From the IMG/VR virus record IMGVR_UViG_3300010400_000005, positions 1 through 64,000 of that record: DNA of 64,000 nt; one strand, given 5' to 3'. The position numbers and the translations under genes are program-made. Below, in pieces: positions 25,856 to 36,537 of this stretch. This DNA comes from a virus. The notes beneath the pieces are model-generated. The model worked only from the letters and a program-made list of their open reading frames with translations. It was not told the origin of the DNA and did no database searches. Positions within the stretch are counted from its first letter, which is position 1, and each line of letters begins with the position of its first letter.

Positions 25856-27295
25856 ATGGCAAGAGGAGTAGGACTTGGCGTAGGATTAGGCATTGAACAA
25901 GCAACTAGAAATTTTCTAGATACTTATTTTGCTACTAAAAGACATAAAGAAGAGAACAAATATAGAAAACTAGCGCCAATAATGCAAATTATTTATTCTC
26001 AGATTCAAGACGAAAAGACTCCATTAGATCAGAAAATAAAAGCAATGGATTCTCTTGCTCCTTTACTTAATATAAAAACTGATATTCCACTTTCAAAGCA
26101 GCTAGGATTAGATAAATTAGCAGAACAAGGAATTGATATTGGTGAAGAAAGTACTCCTGCTCAGGCTGGTAAATCAATAGAGGATCAAGGTGCTGTTGAT
26201 TTTAATAAGCAACAACAGCAAAGTAATGTAGAACAGATTAACCCTGATTTGCTAAGTACAAATTCTACTTTAGCTACTAATATTCAAACTAAAGGAACTC
26301 AAGCAACCACTAAAAAGTTATTGCGCCGAAGAGGCGAAATGTCTGCTGCTGATATTGACCTTATACAAAGAAAGCAATTAATATCTGCACAACAATCTGA
26401 TGAATTTGAAAGACAATATAAACTTGCTCTGTTAAATGCAAACTTACAAGAGCGAGTAATGAATAAGCAAGGATGGAAAAATAATGGTGATTGGACTTAT
26501 GATAATGAAACTAAATCATGGCAACAAGAATGGTTTAATCCAATAACTAAAGAAAGTTATCAGCAGAAATTACAACCAGGAGTTGTTCCTGAAACTGTTA
26601 TTCTTAAACAAATTCAAGCTGGTGGAAAATCCGGAAGTGGTGGAGTTTCTTTAGCTTATAAAACACTAAGACAATCTATTGCAACTACAATGGGAAAAGA
26701 AATAGATGACCCAGAAGTAGAATTGCAAACTGCTAAAATATGGAAGAATAATTTTGCATTAGGTGTAATTAATAAGCAACAAGATGTAGAAGGAACCACA
26801 CCAATACAACCAAATCAAAAATTTGGTAATAACATGCAGATTTTACAGGCACAGCAAAAACATGGAGAGTTTGTTTCTGCTGCTCAAGCTTCTTTAGATA
26901 ATGTAAATTCTCTATCTGCTAGGAAAGGCGCTGCTTGGCAAGCTGCTGCTGATGCCAAAGCTAACTTTGATAAGATTAAAGAAGATTATGATCCTGATGA
27001 AAAGGAATATCAGCAAGCAGAAAATAACTGGCAAGGTGCAACTAAGACTGCAAATGATTTAGAGAGTGAATATCAGAATGCGCTTAAAGCACATAATAAA
27101 GCGCAGGAGTTAGTCAAGCAAAGTGAAAGTAATTTAAGTAAGGCTGGAGTTGATTTAAATGCTTCACCTGAATCTCAGCAATTTTCACCGCGAATGCGCG
27201 TAGCTATAGATGCTGTAAGAAAAGCTAATCCAAATACCAAATTAACAGACGCACAAATAGCAGAGAGAATTCGAGCAGAAAAAGGAATTCAATAG
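25856..27295 (+). CDS. internal virion (ejection) protein, middle
   Basis: 479 residues, mostly helical and Gln/Asn/Lys-rich. The opening has a Gly-rich stretch (ARGVGLGVGLGIEQATRNFL), and the segment about 330-440 is a probable long coiled coil (ADAKANFDKIKEDYDPDEKEY and onwards). It sits between the small ejection protein and the giant polyvalent protein, in the order small, middle, large typical of podovirus ejection modules. The start follows AATAGGAGATTAAA. Confidence 0.6.
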   Translation: MARGVGLGVGLGIEQATRNFLDTYFATKRHKEENKYRKLAPIMQIIYSQIQDEKTPLDQKIKAMDSLAPLLNIKTDIPLSKQLGLDKLAEQGIDIGEESTPAQAGKSIEDQGAVDFNKQQQQSNVEQINPDLLSTNSTLATNIQTKGTQATTKKLLRRRGEMSAADIDLIQRKQLISAQQSDEFERQYKLALLNANLQERVMNKQGWKNNGDWTYDNETKSWQQEWFNPITKESYQQKLQPGVVPETVILKQIQAGGKSGSGGVSLAYKTLRQSIATTMGKEIDDPEVELQTAKIWKNNFALGVINKQQDVEGTTPIQPNQKFGNNMQILQAQQKHGEFVSAAQASLDNVNSLSARKGAAWQAAADAKANFDKIKEDYDPDEKEYQQAENNWQGATKTANDLESEYQNALKAHNKAQELVKQSESNLSKAGVDLNASPESQQFSPRMRVAIDAVRKANPNTKLTDAQIAERIRAEKGIQ

Positions 27296-27301
27296 GTAAT
27301 C

Positions 27302-30300
27302 ATGCCTACAATTCTTCCCTCAAATACAAGTGATGATCTTGATCTCTCAGTTTTAGATTCATTTAATTTCAATGAACTAGAGCAGCAAGATCAAACTCCT
27401 GCCAAAAAGAAGAGCGAAACTGAATCAGAATCTCTAGATTTATCTTCTTTAGATAATTTATTTCCAAAAGAGATTCAACCATTATCCTTACCACCTTCCA
27501 AAATTACTTCTGGATTTGGAAAGAGAAAAGATCCATATGGACTTGGCGTTAAGTTCCATAATGGAGTTGATATTCCAATTGCTCTTAATACTCCCATTAA
27601 CTCTCTAGGAAAAGGCACTGTTATAGAAGTTGGAGATAGTGGAAATAAAAGCTATGGAAGATTTGTAAAAGTAGATTATGGTGGTGGATTAGTTTTAACT
27701 TATGGACATTTGAATAAAGTAGGAGTTGAAGCTGGAGATAGAATTTCCAGTGAAGCAGTAGTTGGTTTATCTGGATCTACTGGAAGATCAAAAGGTCCAC
27801 ATCTTCATATAAAAGCAGAACTTAATGGTAAACCTGTAAATCCTGTAGATTATTTTGGAAGCATACATGATGTTGCTATTGGTGCTCTTTCAACAGATGA
27901 TGTTGTTAATGAAGCTAAATTAGATCTTTCTGTACTTGATAATCTTGATGAAAATATAATTAAAGCAGAAGAAAATAAAGAGGAACTGGATTTATCTCCA
28001 GTTGATCAAATTGGTGAATTTAATATTAAAGATTTAAAACCATTAGAAGAGAAACCATTTGTAGATAGAAGAACTATTGAAGAAAAAATTGCTGCTGGTG
28101 CTGCTGCTTTGCATCAACCTAATATTACTGGCGCAAATCCAAATCAATTAACTGGAGATAGAATTACTACTATTATTCCAGTTAAAGGAGTTAATCGACC
28201 AGATATTAATACAATAACTGATTATTGGTTAGGCGCAATTGATCCCAATTACTCTCAAGTCAATCAAGAATATCGTGCGCAAACAGGTAGAAATCTAATT
28301 GAATTTACAGGCAGTGCAGAACCTATAGGAGATCATAAATATAAATTAACTGCGCGAATGACTAAGGGTGCGACTGATTTAATTAATGCTTACATAGAAG
28401 GAAGGAGTAAAGGCGGACCACAAGCTGGATGGGAAGCAGCTTATTTAAAATCACAACAAATAAAAAGAGAAGAGCAAGCTGTTAGAAAACAAATAGAAGC
28501 TGCTAAGCAAGCCAATGTAAATGTATTGGCAGAAAAGCATCCTTATATAAAAACTGCTTTTAATATTTTATCTCCAGCAACTTTGATTGATGAAAATGCA
28601 ATTAAATCTGGAATCAGCCAAGCTGGTCTTGCTGATGCACAACTAATTCATAATCTTAGAATGCTTCCTGAAGCTTTATATACTTTATATAGATATGGTG
28701 GCGATTCGCAACAATATCAAGATTTAATTGATAAAGATAGAGAAATACAGAAGAATCTATTCGGCTATCAGAACGAAATCAAACAACCAGAAAGTCTAAG
28801 TGAGAAAGTTGGCGCTGGAATTGTTACTGGTGCTATATCATTTCCAAAATATGCACTTGCTGGAAGTTTAGGCATTGGTGCATTACCTACTCTAACTTAT
28901 GTAGAAAATCTTCATAGAGGAAATATAGAAGCAGCTAAGGCAGCCTTGCCTATGGCATTAATGGTGGGAGCTACACATGGATTAGATAGTTTCTTTAATA
29001 AAGGAACTTCTCTTTATATTACTAAAGAGAAAAATGGAGTTCCTTATATTGAAAGAATAGAAGTTAGTAGGGGACAAGGTAGTGCAGCACCTTTTACAAA
29101 GTCTAAAGTTGAATATAATACATCATTATCTGAATGGATGCAACATTTAAGAAACTATTCTGATGATACAGTTATAGATGCATTTGCTTCTGCTCCACCT
29201 ACTTCTATAGAGTCAATTTCTCCATTAACGCGACAATTCTTAATGAGAGGAACTAATGCTATCTTAGGTGGAGGAACTACCTTAGTTGAAGGTGGAAATG
29301 CTCAAGATGTTGCAAGTAATTTTATTGTAGGATTAACTTTCCCGGTTGGTAAATACAAGGTTGGAGGATTAGAAGAAGGAAGATTTGGATTAATTCCTTA
29401 TGTTCCTTCTAAAGAAATTATTAATGCTGCGCCTTTACAATTAGGACAAAAGAAGGTTTTAATTCCTGTTACTAAGGGTGGAGATATAATTGAAAGTGAC
29501 AGGAAAACTTTATCTATAGATCCATTGGCTAGTAAATTAGAGAAAGGATTTCAAGCTAGAAGTGAAGGGCAGACTCTTTACTTGAATTTAGATACTGCTG
29601 CGCTTAATTTGCTCGATCTAAGACGTGCTGTTGCAGAAAAGAAATTGGGCGGAGCTAATGTTAAAGATGCACTTAATCGGCAAATTTCTGCATTTGCTGC
29701 TATTTCTTTACTAGAGAAACAGATTCCTAAAGAGATAATAGATTATTTTGAGAAGAATGAAGATCTCATTAGAGCAGGATTGAGAACAAATTGGGAGGCT
29801 GTTAGAGCTAAAGAAGAATACTTAGGAAATAAAGAAGTAACTCAAGTTCCAGTTAATCCTGATCAAATTAAAGAAAATCCAAGCATTAATCTAAAGGAAA
29901 CTCCTGTCCAAAGATTAATGCGAGTTATTCAAAGAGTTGGAAACATTAGAGATAATCCAGTTGCAGTAAGAGAAGCTGCTAAGGAAGTATTTGGTAATTC
30001 TGGTGAAATGAATACTTGGCAAACACCAGATAGAACTTTACTTGTATTTGATCATCTACTTAATACTAAGTCAAAGGGAGGAAATACTTTAAGATCAGGG
30101 TTGGATTTAGCTGCTATTGGTAAAGATTTAGTGGAAGGTACTAAAGCAATTTGGGATTTAACGCAAATTTCTACTTTTTATCTAGAGGATTTTTATCATA
30201 GAAAAGTAGAAGCTAATGTAAGTGAATTTGCTAATAAATTAAGAATTGGTTTAGGTGATATTGTTAAGAATTTTACAGACGAAGATTTTCAAATTTTATT

Positions 30301-33300
30301 TCAAAAAGGAAAAGAATATTTAGATAGTAATGTAGCCGATCCATTTTTCTCTAGAATGAAGCAAGATGCTGTAGAGAAATTGCCTAATAGAATGACTGCT
30401 GAGCAAGCAAGAAATGTTTTATTACAGCACAAAGATGAACTTGAATGGACAAGTGGACTTGAGGAATTTTTAGAGAGTAATAAGGATAAGAAAATTAGTA
30501 AGCAAGATTTAGTTGATATTATTCAGAGAGGCCAAGTTAGGGTTGCTGAAAGTATAGCAGAAGAAAATCATCCTGAATTTGTTAAGATTGATCAGCAGTT
30601 AAAAGTCTTAGCTAGTGAGAGAGAAGAAGCTACAAGGAATCATGATGAAAAATTAGCTGCTAAAATAACTGCTCAAATGTCAGATTTATGGAATGCACGT
30701 AAAAAGTTTGATGAAAATGTTCCTAAATATTCTTTAAATTCTTATCCATACGAAAAACTAGAGCTTGCTGGAGCAAAGAATTCTAAAGAAGTCAAACTAA
30801 TATCTCCACCAATGAATACTTTGGAATTCTTAGCAGATCACCCAGAAATTCCAATTGATGTTACAAAATATAAATCTCCACATTGGGATGAAGGAAATAT
30901 AGTCGCACATTATCGAGCTAATGATAGAATTTCTACTGATAATAAAAGGATTTATTTTGGAGAGGAATTTCAAAGTGATTGGAACCATGATATTAGAGAG
31001 AAAGGATTAAGATTATCTCCACAAGAACAAATTAGATATAATGAATTAAATGAGAAATATCAAAGAGTTGAACTTACAAAAGAAGAAACAGAAGAATATG
31101 CACGATTTAATGATAGACGATCATCATTAAGAGGCGCAGTAGAACCAAATCCTTTCATGCAACATAATTGGAAGGAATTAGTTCTTAAAAGATTCTTAAG
31201 AGATGCTGCTATTGCTAAAGATGAAAATGGAAATTATAAATATGATGCTATAGGATGGACTACTGCGAGACAGCAACAGGAGAGATATGGTGGAATTTTA
31301 GAAGGAAAATATTTTAATTGGAAGAAAAATGCTGATGGTACTTATTCATTTGATATGGGAATGCCTGGACATGGAAATTATCAATCTCCACACGAACTTC
31401 AAAATATTTCTCTAGAAAGATTTGCAGAACTTACAACTAAAGAAGCAGCGCAAGAAGTTAGGGATCAGGAAGCTAAACAACAAGCTGAATTAGAAGCATT
31501 AACTAAACAAAGAGATATAATTCGTGGAGTTCCATCTACTGATAATTACGAATTACCAATTGATGTTGAAGTCAAAAACAAGAGTAAATTCAAAGGTCAA
31601 TTCTCTCTCAAAGAAGCAGTAGAACTTCGTTCAGGAATTGGAAAATATTCTGATTATGATGTTGCTTATAAGAATATTGTAAGTAAAATTGGAAAGAGAT
31701 TTGGGGCGAAATATAGTGAGAGAGAAATAATTACTGGCACTAAAACAGGTAAGGAAAGTTTCTGGAGCTTAGGTAGAGCATTAGAAGCTTTAGAAAATGG
31801 TGAGGAAGTATATGGATATACTAAAGATGGAGAATGGAAACAGATAACAGAAAGGCAATCTTTTGATAACTATACTTTATTTGCAACTGAAAAAGAAATA
31901 GCAAAAGAGAAGGTACATTCTCTAGAAATAACTCCTTCAATGCGTGAATCTTTATCTAAAGAAGGACTTCCTTTATATGGAACTGGTGGAAGTGAAATTC
32001 TTAAATATGCAGAAACTGGAGTTAGAAATAGAATTGTAACTGCTGATGCATTTAATTCTGCTAGAGAGGATCTTATTAATAAATTATATGGAGAATTATA
32101 TCATGGTTCACGATACGAGTTTGACATAGCTCATGCAACTGGACGACACCCTGAAGGGTGGACTTATTTTACTAATAATTTAGAATATGCAAAAAGAATA
32201 ACGCAGATAAAACAAACCTCTGCTAACTCTAGTGCTATCTATGCAGATATACCTATAGTATATAAGGCAGAAAAACCACCAATAAAAGCACCTTTAGACT
32301 TGAGAGATTTGAATATATCATTTACTGGAAAAGAATTTATTACCCTTTTAGAAAATAGAAGTATTCATTTGTCTGAGAACTTAAAGAATCAAATGACAAA
32401 ATTTGATTCTAAGGATGATATGATAACTTGGTTGCGTGATCCTAATCTTAGAATGGAACTGCGCGAACAGGCAACTAAGAATAATTATGATGGAATAATA
32501 ATTAAAGATTCTATAGGTGATATAGTTGGCGATTCTTATATAGCGTTTAATCCAACTCCAGTTTCTAAGCATTCAACTATTTTTAATTCTGGCTTAAATC
32601 CAGATGCTTTCATAGATCAAATTAAGTTATTATATTCTGGAATTAGAGATCTAACTGAATTTACAAATAGCTTAGTTGAAAGATATGGCGAACCAATTCG
32701 TCAACATGCAGAAGATTTCTATTTCGCTATTAAACAACAAGCTGCTGATTTTAAAGAAAGGCTTTCTATTCCCATTGAAAGATGGTCTGATAATTTAAAA
32801 CAAGATGAAAATTCTCCAGCTTGGCAGATTCGAGAGTTTATTAAAGACGAAGAAGGTGCGCTTAAACTTCCTAAGTTTCTACGTAAAGATAAAATTCCTG
32901 AACTAGAGAATTATTTAAAAGATCCTGAGAGTCATCAAAAGCCAATTGGATTAGATTATAGAGCATGGCTTAGAGGCGTTGCATTGGCGCAAATTTCTGA
33001 TAAGTTTGGTAGTGTCTATGATACAATGCGAACTTTGCAGAGAGTTGTTGCAGGATATGAAACTAATACTTTGAACGAATTGATGGTTGCTAAGAAACTA
33101 TTAAAAACTAAAGGATTAGATAAACAAGTAGCAGAAGCAATTTATCAAGGCAATGAATGGATAGATCCCGCAACTGGAGATCATAAAGGAAAAATTTGGA
33201 CAGATCCAGAACTAATCGCTAATTTTGGCCTTAATCTACAGCAAGTTGATGCTTATAAGAATATTCGTGCAGCTATTGATAATGTTTTAAATTTAAGATT

Positions 33301-35281
33301 AGAAGGAAAACTATACGCAGTTAGAGAGAAAGCCACTAAACTAACTGCTAAGTTGGCTACTGTAACTCCAGGTTCTCCAGAAGAAATAGCAATTAAAACT
33401 CAATTATTAGATTTGGCAGATGCACAAACTAAGATGATTTCTTATTATGATGATCTTAAATCATCTGGTTATATAACTTTACAAAGAAAAGGAAACATTG
33501 CTGTTTACTTAGAAGATCCTGCCTATCCTGTAGGAGACCCTAATAGGAAAATATATAATCAATTTCAATCTAGAAATCAAGCTGTTAAATGGATTGAAGC
33601 GCAGAAAGCAGCTTTAGGCATTGCTAAAAATACTGTAGCTGGGCGAATGTATGATATTAAGAATCTAAAAGATATTGTACTTAAAGAACAATTAACTCCT
33701 TCACAATTTGAAGATTTAGTAGATAGATCAGGTGCTCATACTACTGATGCAGAAATAGAGAAAATCCGCGCTGAAGTTTACTCTAAGTTTCCATCTTTTA
33801 CATATCAATTAAAAAGAGATTTTGTTAGAGGTTATGATAGAGATTTACAAACTGCGCTTAACTCGACGGTTAATCAGCTAGAGTTATATGCTTCTTCCTT
33901 CTATTCTAAAGTTGGAAGAGAAGAAGGACTTAAAGCTTTAGAAGCTACTGGAATTGAGAAAACAGATCCTAATCTTTACAGAATAACAAGTTCTTATATT
34001 GCAGATGAAACTTCTGCTGCTAATTTAAATTGGCTAAGTAAAGCTGCAATTACCGCTAGAAGAGGAACTTATTTATTTCAATTAGGTTTCGACGTAAATC
34101 AATTATGGATGAACGCGGTCGCTCAACCTATCACACAAACTTATCAATACTTTTATAGAATTACAGATCCCTCTGGAAGTGGTAAACAATTAACTGGATT
34201 AGAACCAGAACATTTCTTTATAAAGGCAGCTAAGGAAACTTTAAATTGGAGAAGGGGAAAATCTTCTACAGAATTTAATGATATAGTTAAAAGATTAGTA
34301 GATGAAAAAGTTTTATCTCCAGAATTTACAAAAACATTTATTGAATCTCAAGTAGGTACTGGTAAGAGTTCCAAGATAGAACATTGGGCAAGTGTTTTCA
34401 TGCGAGAGGGAGAGAAGCAAACTAGATTACATGCTGCTGCTGAAGGATACTTTGTTGGTAAAGAAAAGTTTGGATTAGCTGGCGATGAACTTATTAATTT
34501 TATAGTAAAAGCTGTAGATGCAACACAATCTAATCCAACTCGTGGCGAAAATCCGTTTATAATTCGTCAACTAGGAGAAGGTGGAAAATTATTCTATCAA
34601 TTTGGTGCATTTAATCAAATGTGGTGGGAGAATTTAGCATTAGGAGTTAAACAAAATAAGGGAATTGCTAGAAAATCTTTATTCTTAGCGAGAGACTTAG
34701 CTCCATTAGCAATTATGGGAGGAATTTCAGCTTTACCTTTATCCATGTTTGCTGGAAGTATGTATACTTTAGTAACTGGAAGAGATCCTAAGAAAGATTG
34801 GGATAAATATTTAGGTGATGATACTTTAATTGAACAACTTGCTAGATATGGAATTTTAACTTCTGCTGCAATTAGTAGAAAACTATCTCCGCAAGTTCCT
34901 ATTATAGATAGTGCAATTCAAACTTTAACTTCTCCTACAGCAGATTCATTAGGTGATACATTTTCTGAAAACATTCCATTCTTTGCAACCGCTGAGCAAA
35001 TTAGAAGGGGAATTTCTCAAGTAGCAGGTGGAGATTATTTTAAAGGAATAATTAATCTTTCTCCTAGAGCACTCAGAGGACCACTGAAAATGGTACAAAC
35101 TTCTAATGAAGGATACAAAGCAGGAGAAGATACAACTTTATCAAGAAGAAAGATAACTCCAGTACAAAAGGTTGGACAATTTATTAATATTTCTCCATCT
35201 CCAGTCGTTGAATATTATGATAAAGAAAGAACTAAGAAGTTGAAGAAGGCAAATAGAAAATTAAGGAAGGTACTACGTTAA
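27302..35281 (+). CDS. giant polyvalent ejection protein with M23 peptidase and ART-like domain
   Basis: 2659 residues. Residues about 66-185 are an M23 zinc endopeptidase: FGKRKDP, FHNGVDI near 86, YGHLNKVG near 136, and HLHIK near 167 are the metal and catalytic motifs; it cuts peptidoglycan cross-bridges. Residues about 1170-1310 contain EEFQSDW and FLRDAAIAKDENG..YDAIGWTTARQQQ, the mark of phage polyvalent proteins. Residues about 1598-1755 (ELYHGSRYEF, YFTNNLEYA, NNYDGIIIKD) look like an ADP-ribosyltransferase. The C-terminal third is helical, with a probable membrane segment around 2466-2490. Four copies of an LDLSxLD motif surround the peptidase. It is probably ejected to open a path through the cell wall and to act inside the host. 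Confidence 0.8.
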   Translation: MPTILPSNTSDDLDLSVLDSFNFNELEQQDQTPAKKKSETESESLDLSSLDNLFPKEIQPLSLPPSKITSGFGKRKDPYGLGVKFHNGVDIPIALNTPINSLGKGTVIEVGDSGNKSYGRFVKVDYGGGLVLTYGHLNKVGVEAGDRISSEAVVGLSGSTGRSKGPHLHIKAELNGKPVNPVDYFGSIHDVAIGALSTDDVVNEAKLDLSVLDNLDENIIKAEENKEELDLSPVDQIGEFNIKDLKPLEEKPFVDRRTIEEKIAAGAAALHQPNITGANPNQLTGDRITTIIPVKGVNRPDINTITDYWLGAIDPNYSQVNQEYRAQTGRNLIEFTGSAEPIGDHKYKLTARMTKGATDLINAYIEGRSKGGPQAGWEAAYLKSQQIKREEQAVRKQIEAAKQANVNVLAEKHPYIKTAFNILSPATLIDENAIKSGISQAGLADAQLIHNLRMLPEALYTLYRYGGDSQQYQDLIDKDREIQKNLFGYQNEIKQPESLSEKVGAGIVTGAISFPKYALAGSLGIGALPTLTYVENLHRGNIEAAKAALPMALMVGATHGLDSFFNKGTSLYITKEKNGVPYIERIEVSRGQGSAAPFTKSKVEYNTSLSEWMQHLRNYSDDTVIDAFASAPPTSIESISPLTRQFLMRGTNAILGGGTTLVEGGNAQDVASNFIVGLTFPVGKYKVGGLEEGRFGLIPYVPSKEIINAAPLQLGQKKVLIPVTKGGDIIESDRKTLSIDPLASKLEKGFQARSEGQTLYLNLDTAALNLLDLRRAVAEKKLGGANVKDALNRQISAFAAISLLEKQIPKEIIDYFEKNEDLIRAGLRTNWEAVRAKEEYLGNKEVTQVPVNPDQIKENPSINLKETPVQRLMRVIQRVGNIRDNPVAVREAAKEVFGNSGEMNTWQTPDRTLLVFDHLLNTKSKGGNTLRSGLDLAAIGKDLVEGTKAIWDLTQISTFYLEDFYHRKVEANVSEFANKLRIGLGDIVKNFTDEDFQILFQKGKEYLDSNVADPFFSRMKQDAVEKLPNRMTAEQARNVLLQHKDELEWTSGLEEFLESNKDKKISKQDLVDIIQRGQVRVAESIAEENHPEFVKIDQQLKVLASEREEATRNHDEKLAAKITAQMSDLWNARKKFDENVPKYSLNSYPYEKLELAGAKNSKEVKLISPPMNTLEFLADHPEIPIDVTKYKSPHWDEGNIVAHYRANDRISTDNKRIYFGEEFQSDWNHDIREKGLRLSPQEQIRYNELNEKYQRVELTKEETEEYARFNDRRSSLRGAVEPNPFMQHNWKELVLKRFLRDAAIAKDENGNYKYDAIGWTTARQQQERYGGILEGKYFNWKKNADGTYSFDMGMPGHGNYQSPHELQNISLERFAELTTKEAAQEVRDQEAKQQAELEALTKQRDIIRGVPSTDNYELPIDVEVKNKSKFKGQFSLKEAVELRSGIGKYSDYDVAYKNIVSKIGKRFGAKYSEREIITGTKTGKESFWSLGRALEALENGEEVYGYTKDGEWKQITERQSFDNYTLFATEKEIAKEKVHSLEITPSMRESLSKEGLPLYGTGGSEILKYAETGVRNRIVTADAFNSAREDLINKLYGELYHGSRYEFDIAHATGRHPEGWTYFTNNLEYAKRITQIKQTSANSSAIYADIPIVYKAEKPPIKAPLDLRDLNISFTGKEFITLLENRSIHLSENLKNQMTKFDSKDDMITWLRDPNLRMELREQATKNNYDGIIIKDSIGDIVGDSYIAFNPTPVSKHSTIFNSGLNPDAFIDQIKLLYSGIRDLTEFTNSLVERYGEPIRQHAEDFYFAIKQQAADFKERLSIPIERWSDNLKQDENSPAWQIREFIKDEEGALKLPKFLRKDKIPELENYLKDPESHQKPIGLDYRAWLRGVALAQISDKFGSVYDTMRTLQRVVAGYETNTLNELMVAKKLLKTKGLDKQVAEAIYQGNEWIDPATGDHKGKIWTDPELIANFGLNLQQVDAYKNIRAAIDNVLNLRLEGKLYAVREKATKLTAKLATVTPGSPEEIAIKTQLLDLADAQTKMISYYDDLKSSGYITLQRKGNIAVYLEDPAYPVGDPNRKIYNQFQSRNQAVKWIEAQKAALGIAKNTVAGRMYDIKNLKDIVLKEQLTPSQFEDLVDRSGAHTTDAEIEKIRAEVYSKFPSFTYQLKRDFVRGYDRDLQTALNSTVNQLELYASSFYSKVGREEGLKALEATGIEKTDPNLYRITSSYIADETSAANLNWLSKAAITARRGTYLFQLGFDVNQLWMNAVAQPITQTYQYFYRITDPSGSGKQLTGLEPEHFFIKAAKETLNWRRGKSSTEFNDIVKRLVDEKVLSPEFTKTFIESQVGTGKSSKIEHWASVFMREGEKQTRLHAAAEGYFVGKEKFGLAGDELINFIVKAVDATQSNPTRGENPFIIRQLGEGGKLFYQFGAFNQMWWENLALGVKQNKGIARKSLFLARDLAPLAIMGGISALPLSMFAGSMYTLVTGRDPKKDWDKYLGDDTLIEQLARYGILTSAAISRKLSPQVPIIDSAIQTLTSPTADSLGDTFSENIPFFATAEQIRRGISQVAGGDYFKGIINLSPRALRGPLKMVQTSNEGYKAGEDTTLSRRKITPVQKVGQFINISPSPVVEYYDKERTKKLKKANRKLRKVLR

Positions 35282-35686
35282 ATGCCCGATTCAATTGAAG
35301 GAATTGTTAGCAAACATTTGCAAGTAAAAAATGCAGCTTTAGAAATTCTTGATGAATTATCAGAAGCAGTTATTATTGTAGATGAAGATGGAGTGATTCA
35401 ATTCATAAATAGAAAAGCTGTACATTTGTTTAAATGGCCAAAAGCAATGATAATGGGGAAAAAGCTAGAGGATACTCTTATTCCTGATATGCATAAAGAT
35501 GTTCATGCAAATCATAGGAAAGAGTTTAATCGTTCCCCGCATCCTCGTCCTATGCGTGGAGTTGAGGGAATGACCAGAACTGGTGAGAAATTGAACATAG
35601 ATGTTTCTATTAATGCAGTTGAAACAGATGCAGGAAAGCTATCATTTGCAGTTATAAGAGAAAAAGTAGATGGAGCATCTAAGTAG
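35282..35686 (+). CDS. PAS-domain protein
   Basis: 134 residues forming a single PAS domain: ILDELSEAVIIVDEDGVIQFINRKAVHLF is the classical first half, then MIMGKKLEDTLIP, a His-rich segment (DMHKDVHANHRKEFN), RPMRGVEGMTRTGEKLNIDVSIN and a closing strand. PAS domains sense small ligands, haem, flavin or redox state, or mediate dimerisation; no output domain is attached. It starts directly after the stop of the giant protein and overlaps the next gene by 17 bases. A timing or sensing role in late infection is inference. Confidence 0.8.
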   Translation: MPDSIEGIVSKHLQVKNAALEILDELSEAVIIVDEDGVIQFINRKAVHLFKWPKAMIMGKKLEDTLIPDMHKDVHANHRKEFNRSPHPRPMRGVEGMTRTGEKLNIDVSINAVETDAGKLSFAVIREKVDGASK

Positions 35687-36125
35687 TATACTAGCAAGTA
35701 TAGCTGTTACTGCTGTAACAGGATTATTTATTTATGTATGGAATTCTAATTCAAAAATAACAACTTTAATTTCTCAGGTAGCCAAACTTCCAGATATTGA
35801 AAATGATTTAAAGATAATACGAGTTCTAGAGACTAAAGTTAATATTTTATATGGATTTTGGGAGAAAGAAGTGCAAGCAGCAATAGCTATTGTTCACAAA
35901 CCCCATCCAGAAGCTAAAGAGCTTGATGATCTTTTAGATAAATTTAAGATTTTAATGGACAAATTTAGTAATCAAACTCTAAGTGACGATGAACTTGTTA
36001 GACTTACACAATTGTTGGAAGGAATAAAAGATGATAATACTGCTTTGGCAGGTGATAGATTAGCTGCTAGTAGAGTTTTAAATTACATAGAAATGAGATA
36101 CAAATTGATGCAGTTAGGAGTTTAA
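35670..36125 (+). CDS. membrane-anchored coiled-coil protein
   Basis: 151 residues. An N-terminal transmembrane segment (ILASIAVTAVTGLFIYVW) is followed by a long charged helical domain. The gene overlaps the end of the PAS gene. It could take part in lysis or act as a membrane partner of the PAS protein. No family recognised. Confidence 0.6.
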   Translation: MEHLSSILASIAVTAVTGLFIYVWNSNSKITTLISQVAKLPDIENDLKIIRVLETKVNILYGFWEKEVQAAIAIVHKPHPEAKELDDLLDKFKILMDKFSNQTLSDDELVRLTQLLEGIKDDNTALAGDRLAASRVLNYIEMRYKLMQLGV

Positions 36126-36130
36126 CTCTG

Positions 36131-36535
36131 ATGCTTCCACAACTAAAGAGAGTTGATTACATTGCTGATCCAGATAAGCCTGTGTTAACTCACACCTTAC
36201 TAAGAGACATAGTTAAAACAAGGATCAATAATATGGTTAATAGAGTAAAAGATTCCCCTGTTACAACTTGGGCTGCTCCAGTTCTTTTGGGACTTATTTT
36301 AAGCTATACTGTCTATAACGGACAAGCAACTAACAATGAGCTAAAAGAACTTAATCGAGCAGTTGTTGTTTTACAAACTGAAAAAAATGAGCTTGAGAAA
36401 CAAAATGAGAGAGAAAGACAAGAGAAATTTCAGCTTGTTAGAGAACAAGAAGCATGGAGGGAAAATTTGAAAAATAGCATTATAGAACTTCAATATGCAC
36501 TTAAGGATAAGTTACCTAAACGAAGGGAGAATTGA
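36131..36535 (+). CDS. membrane protein with coiled coil, possible inner-membrane spanin
   Basis: 134 residues. One transmembrane segment near residues 46-64 (WAAPVLLGLILSYTVYNG), then a charged coiled coil (KELNRAVVVLQTEKNELEKQNERERQEK) to the end. A single membrane anchor with a periplasmic coiled coil is the build of an i-spanin, which joins the two membranes at lysis, but the N-terminal part before the anchor is unusually long. The next gene starts three bases after its stop. Confidence 0.5.
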   Translation: MLPQLKRVDYIADPDKPVLTHTLLRDIVKTRINNMVNRVKDSPVTTWAAPVLLGLILSYTVYNGQATNNELKELNRAVVVLQTEKNELEKQNERERQEKFQLVREQEAWRENLKNSIIELQYALKDKLPKRREN

Positions 36536-36537
36536 AA

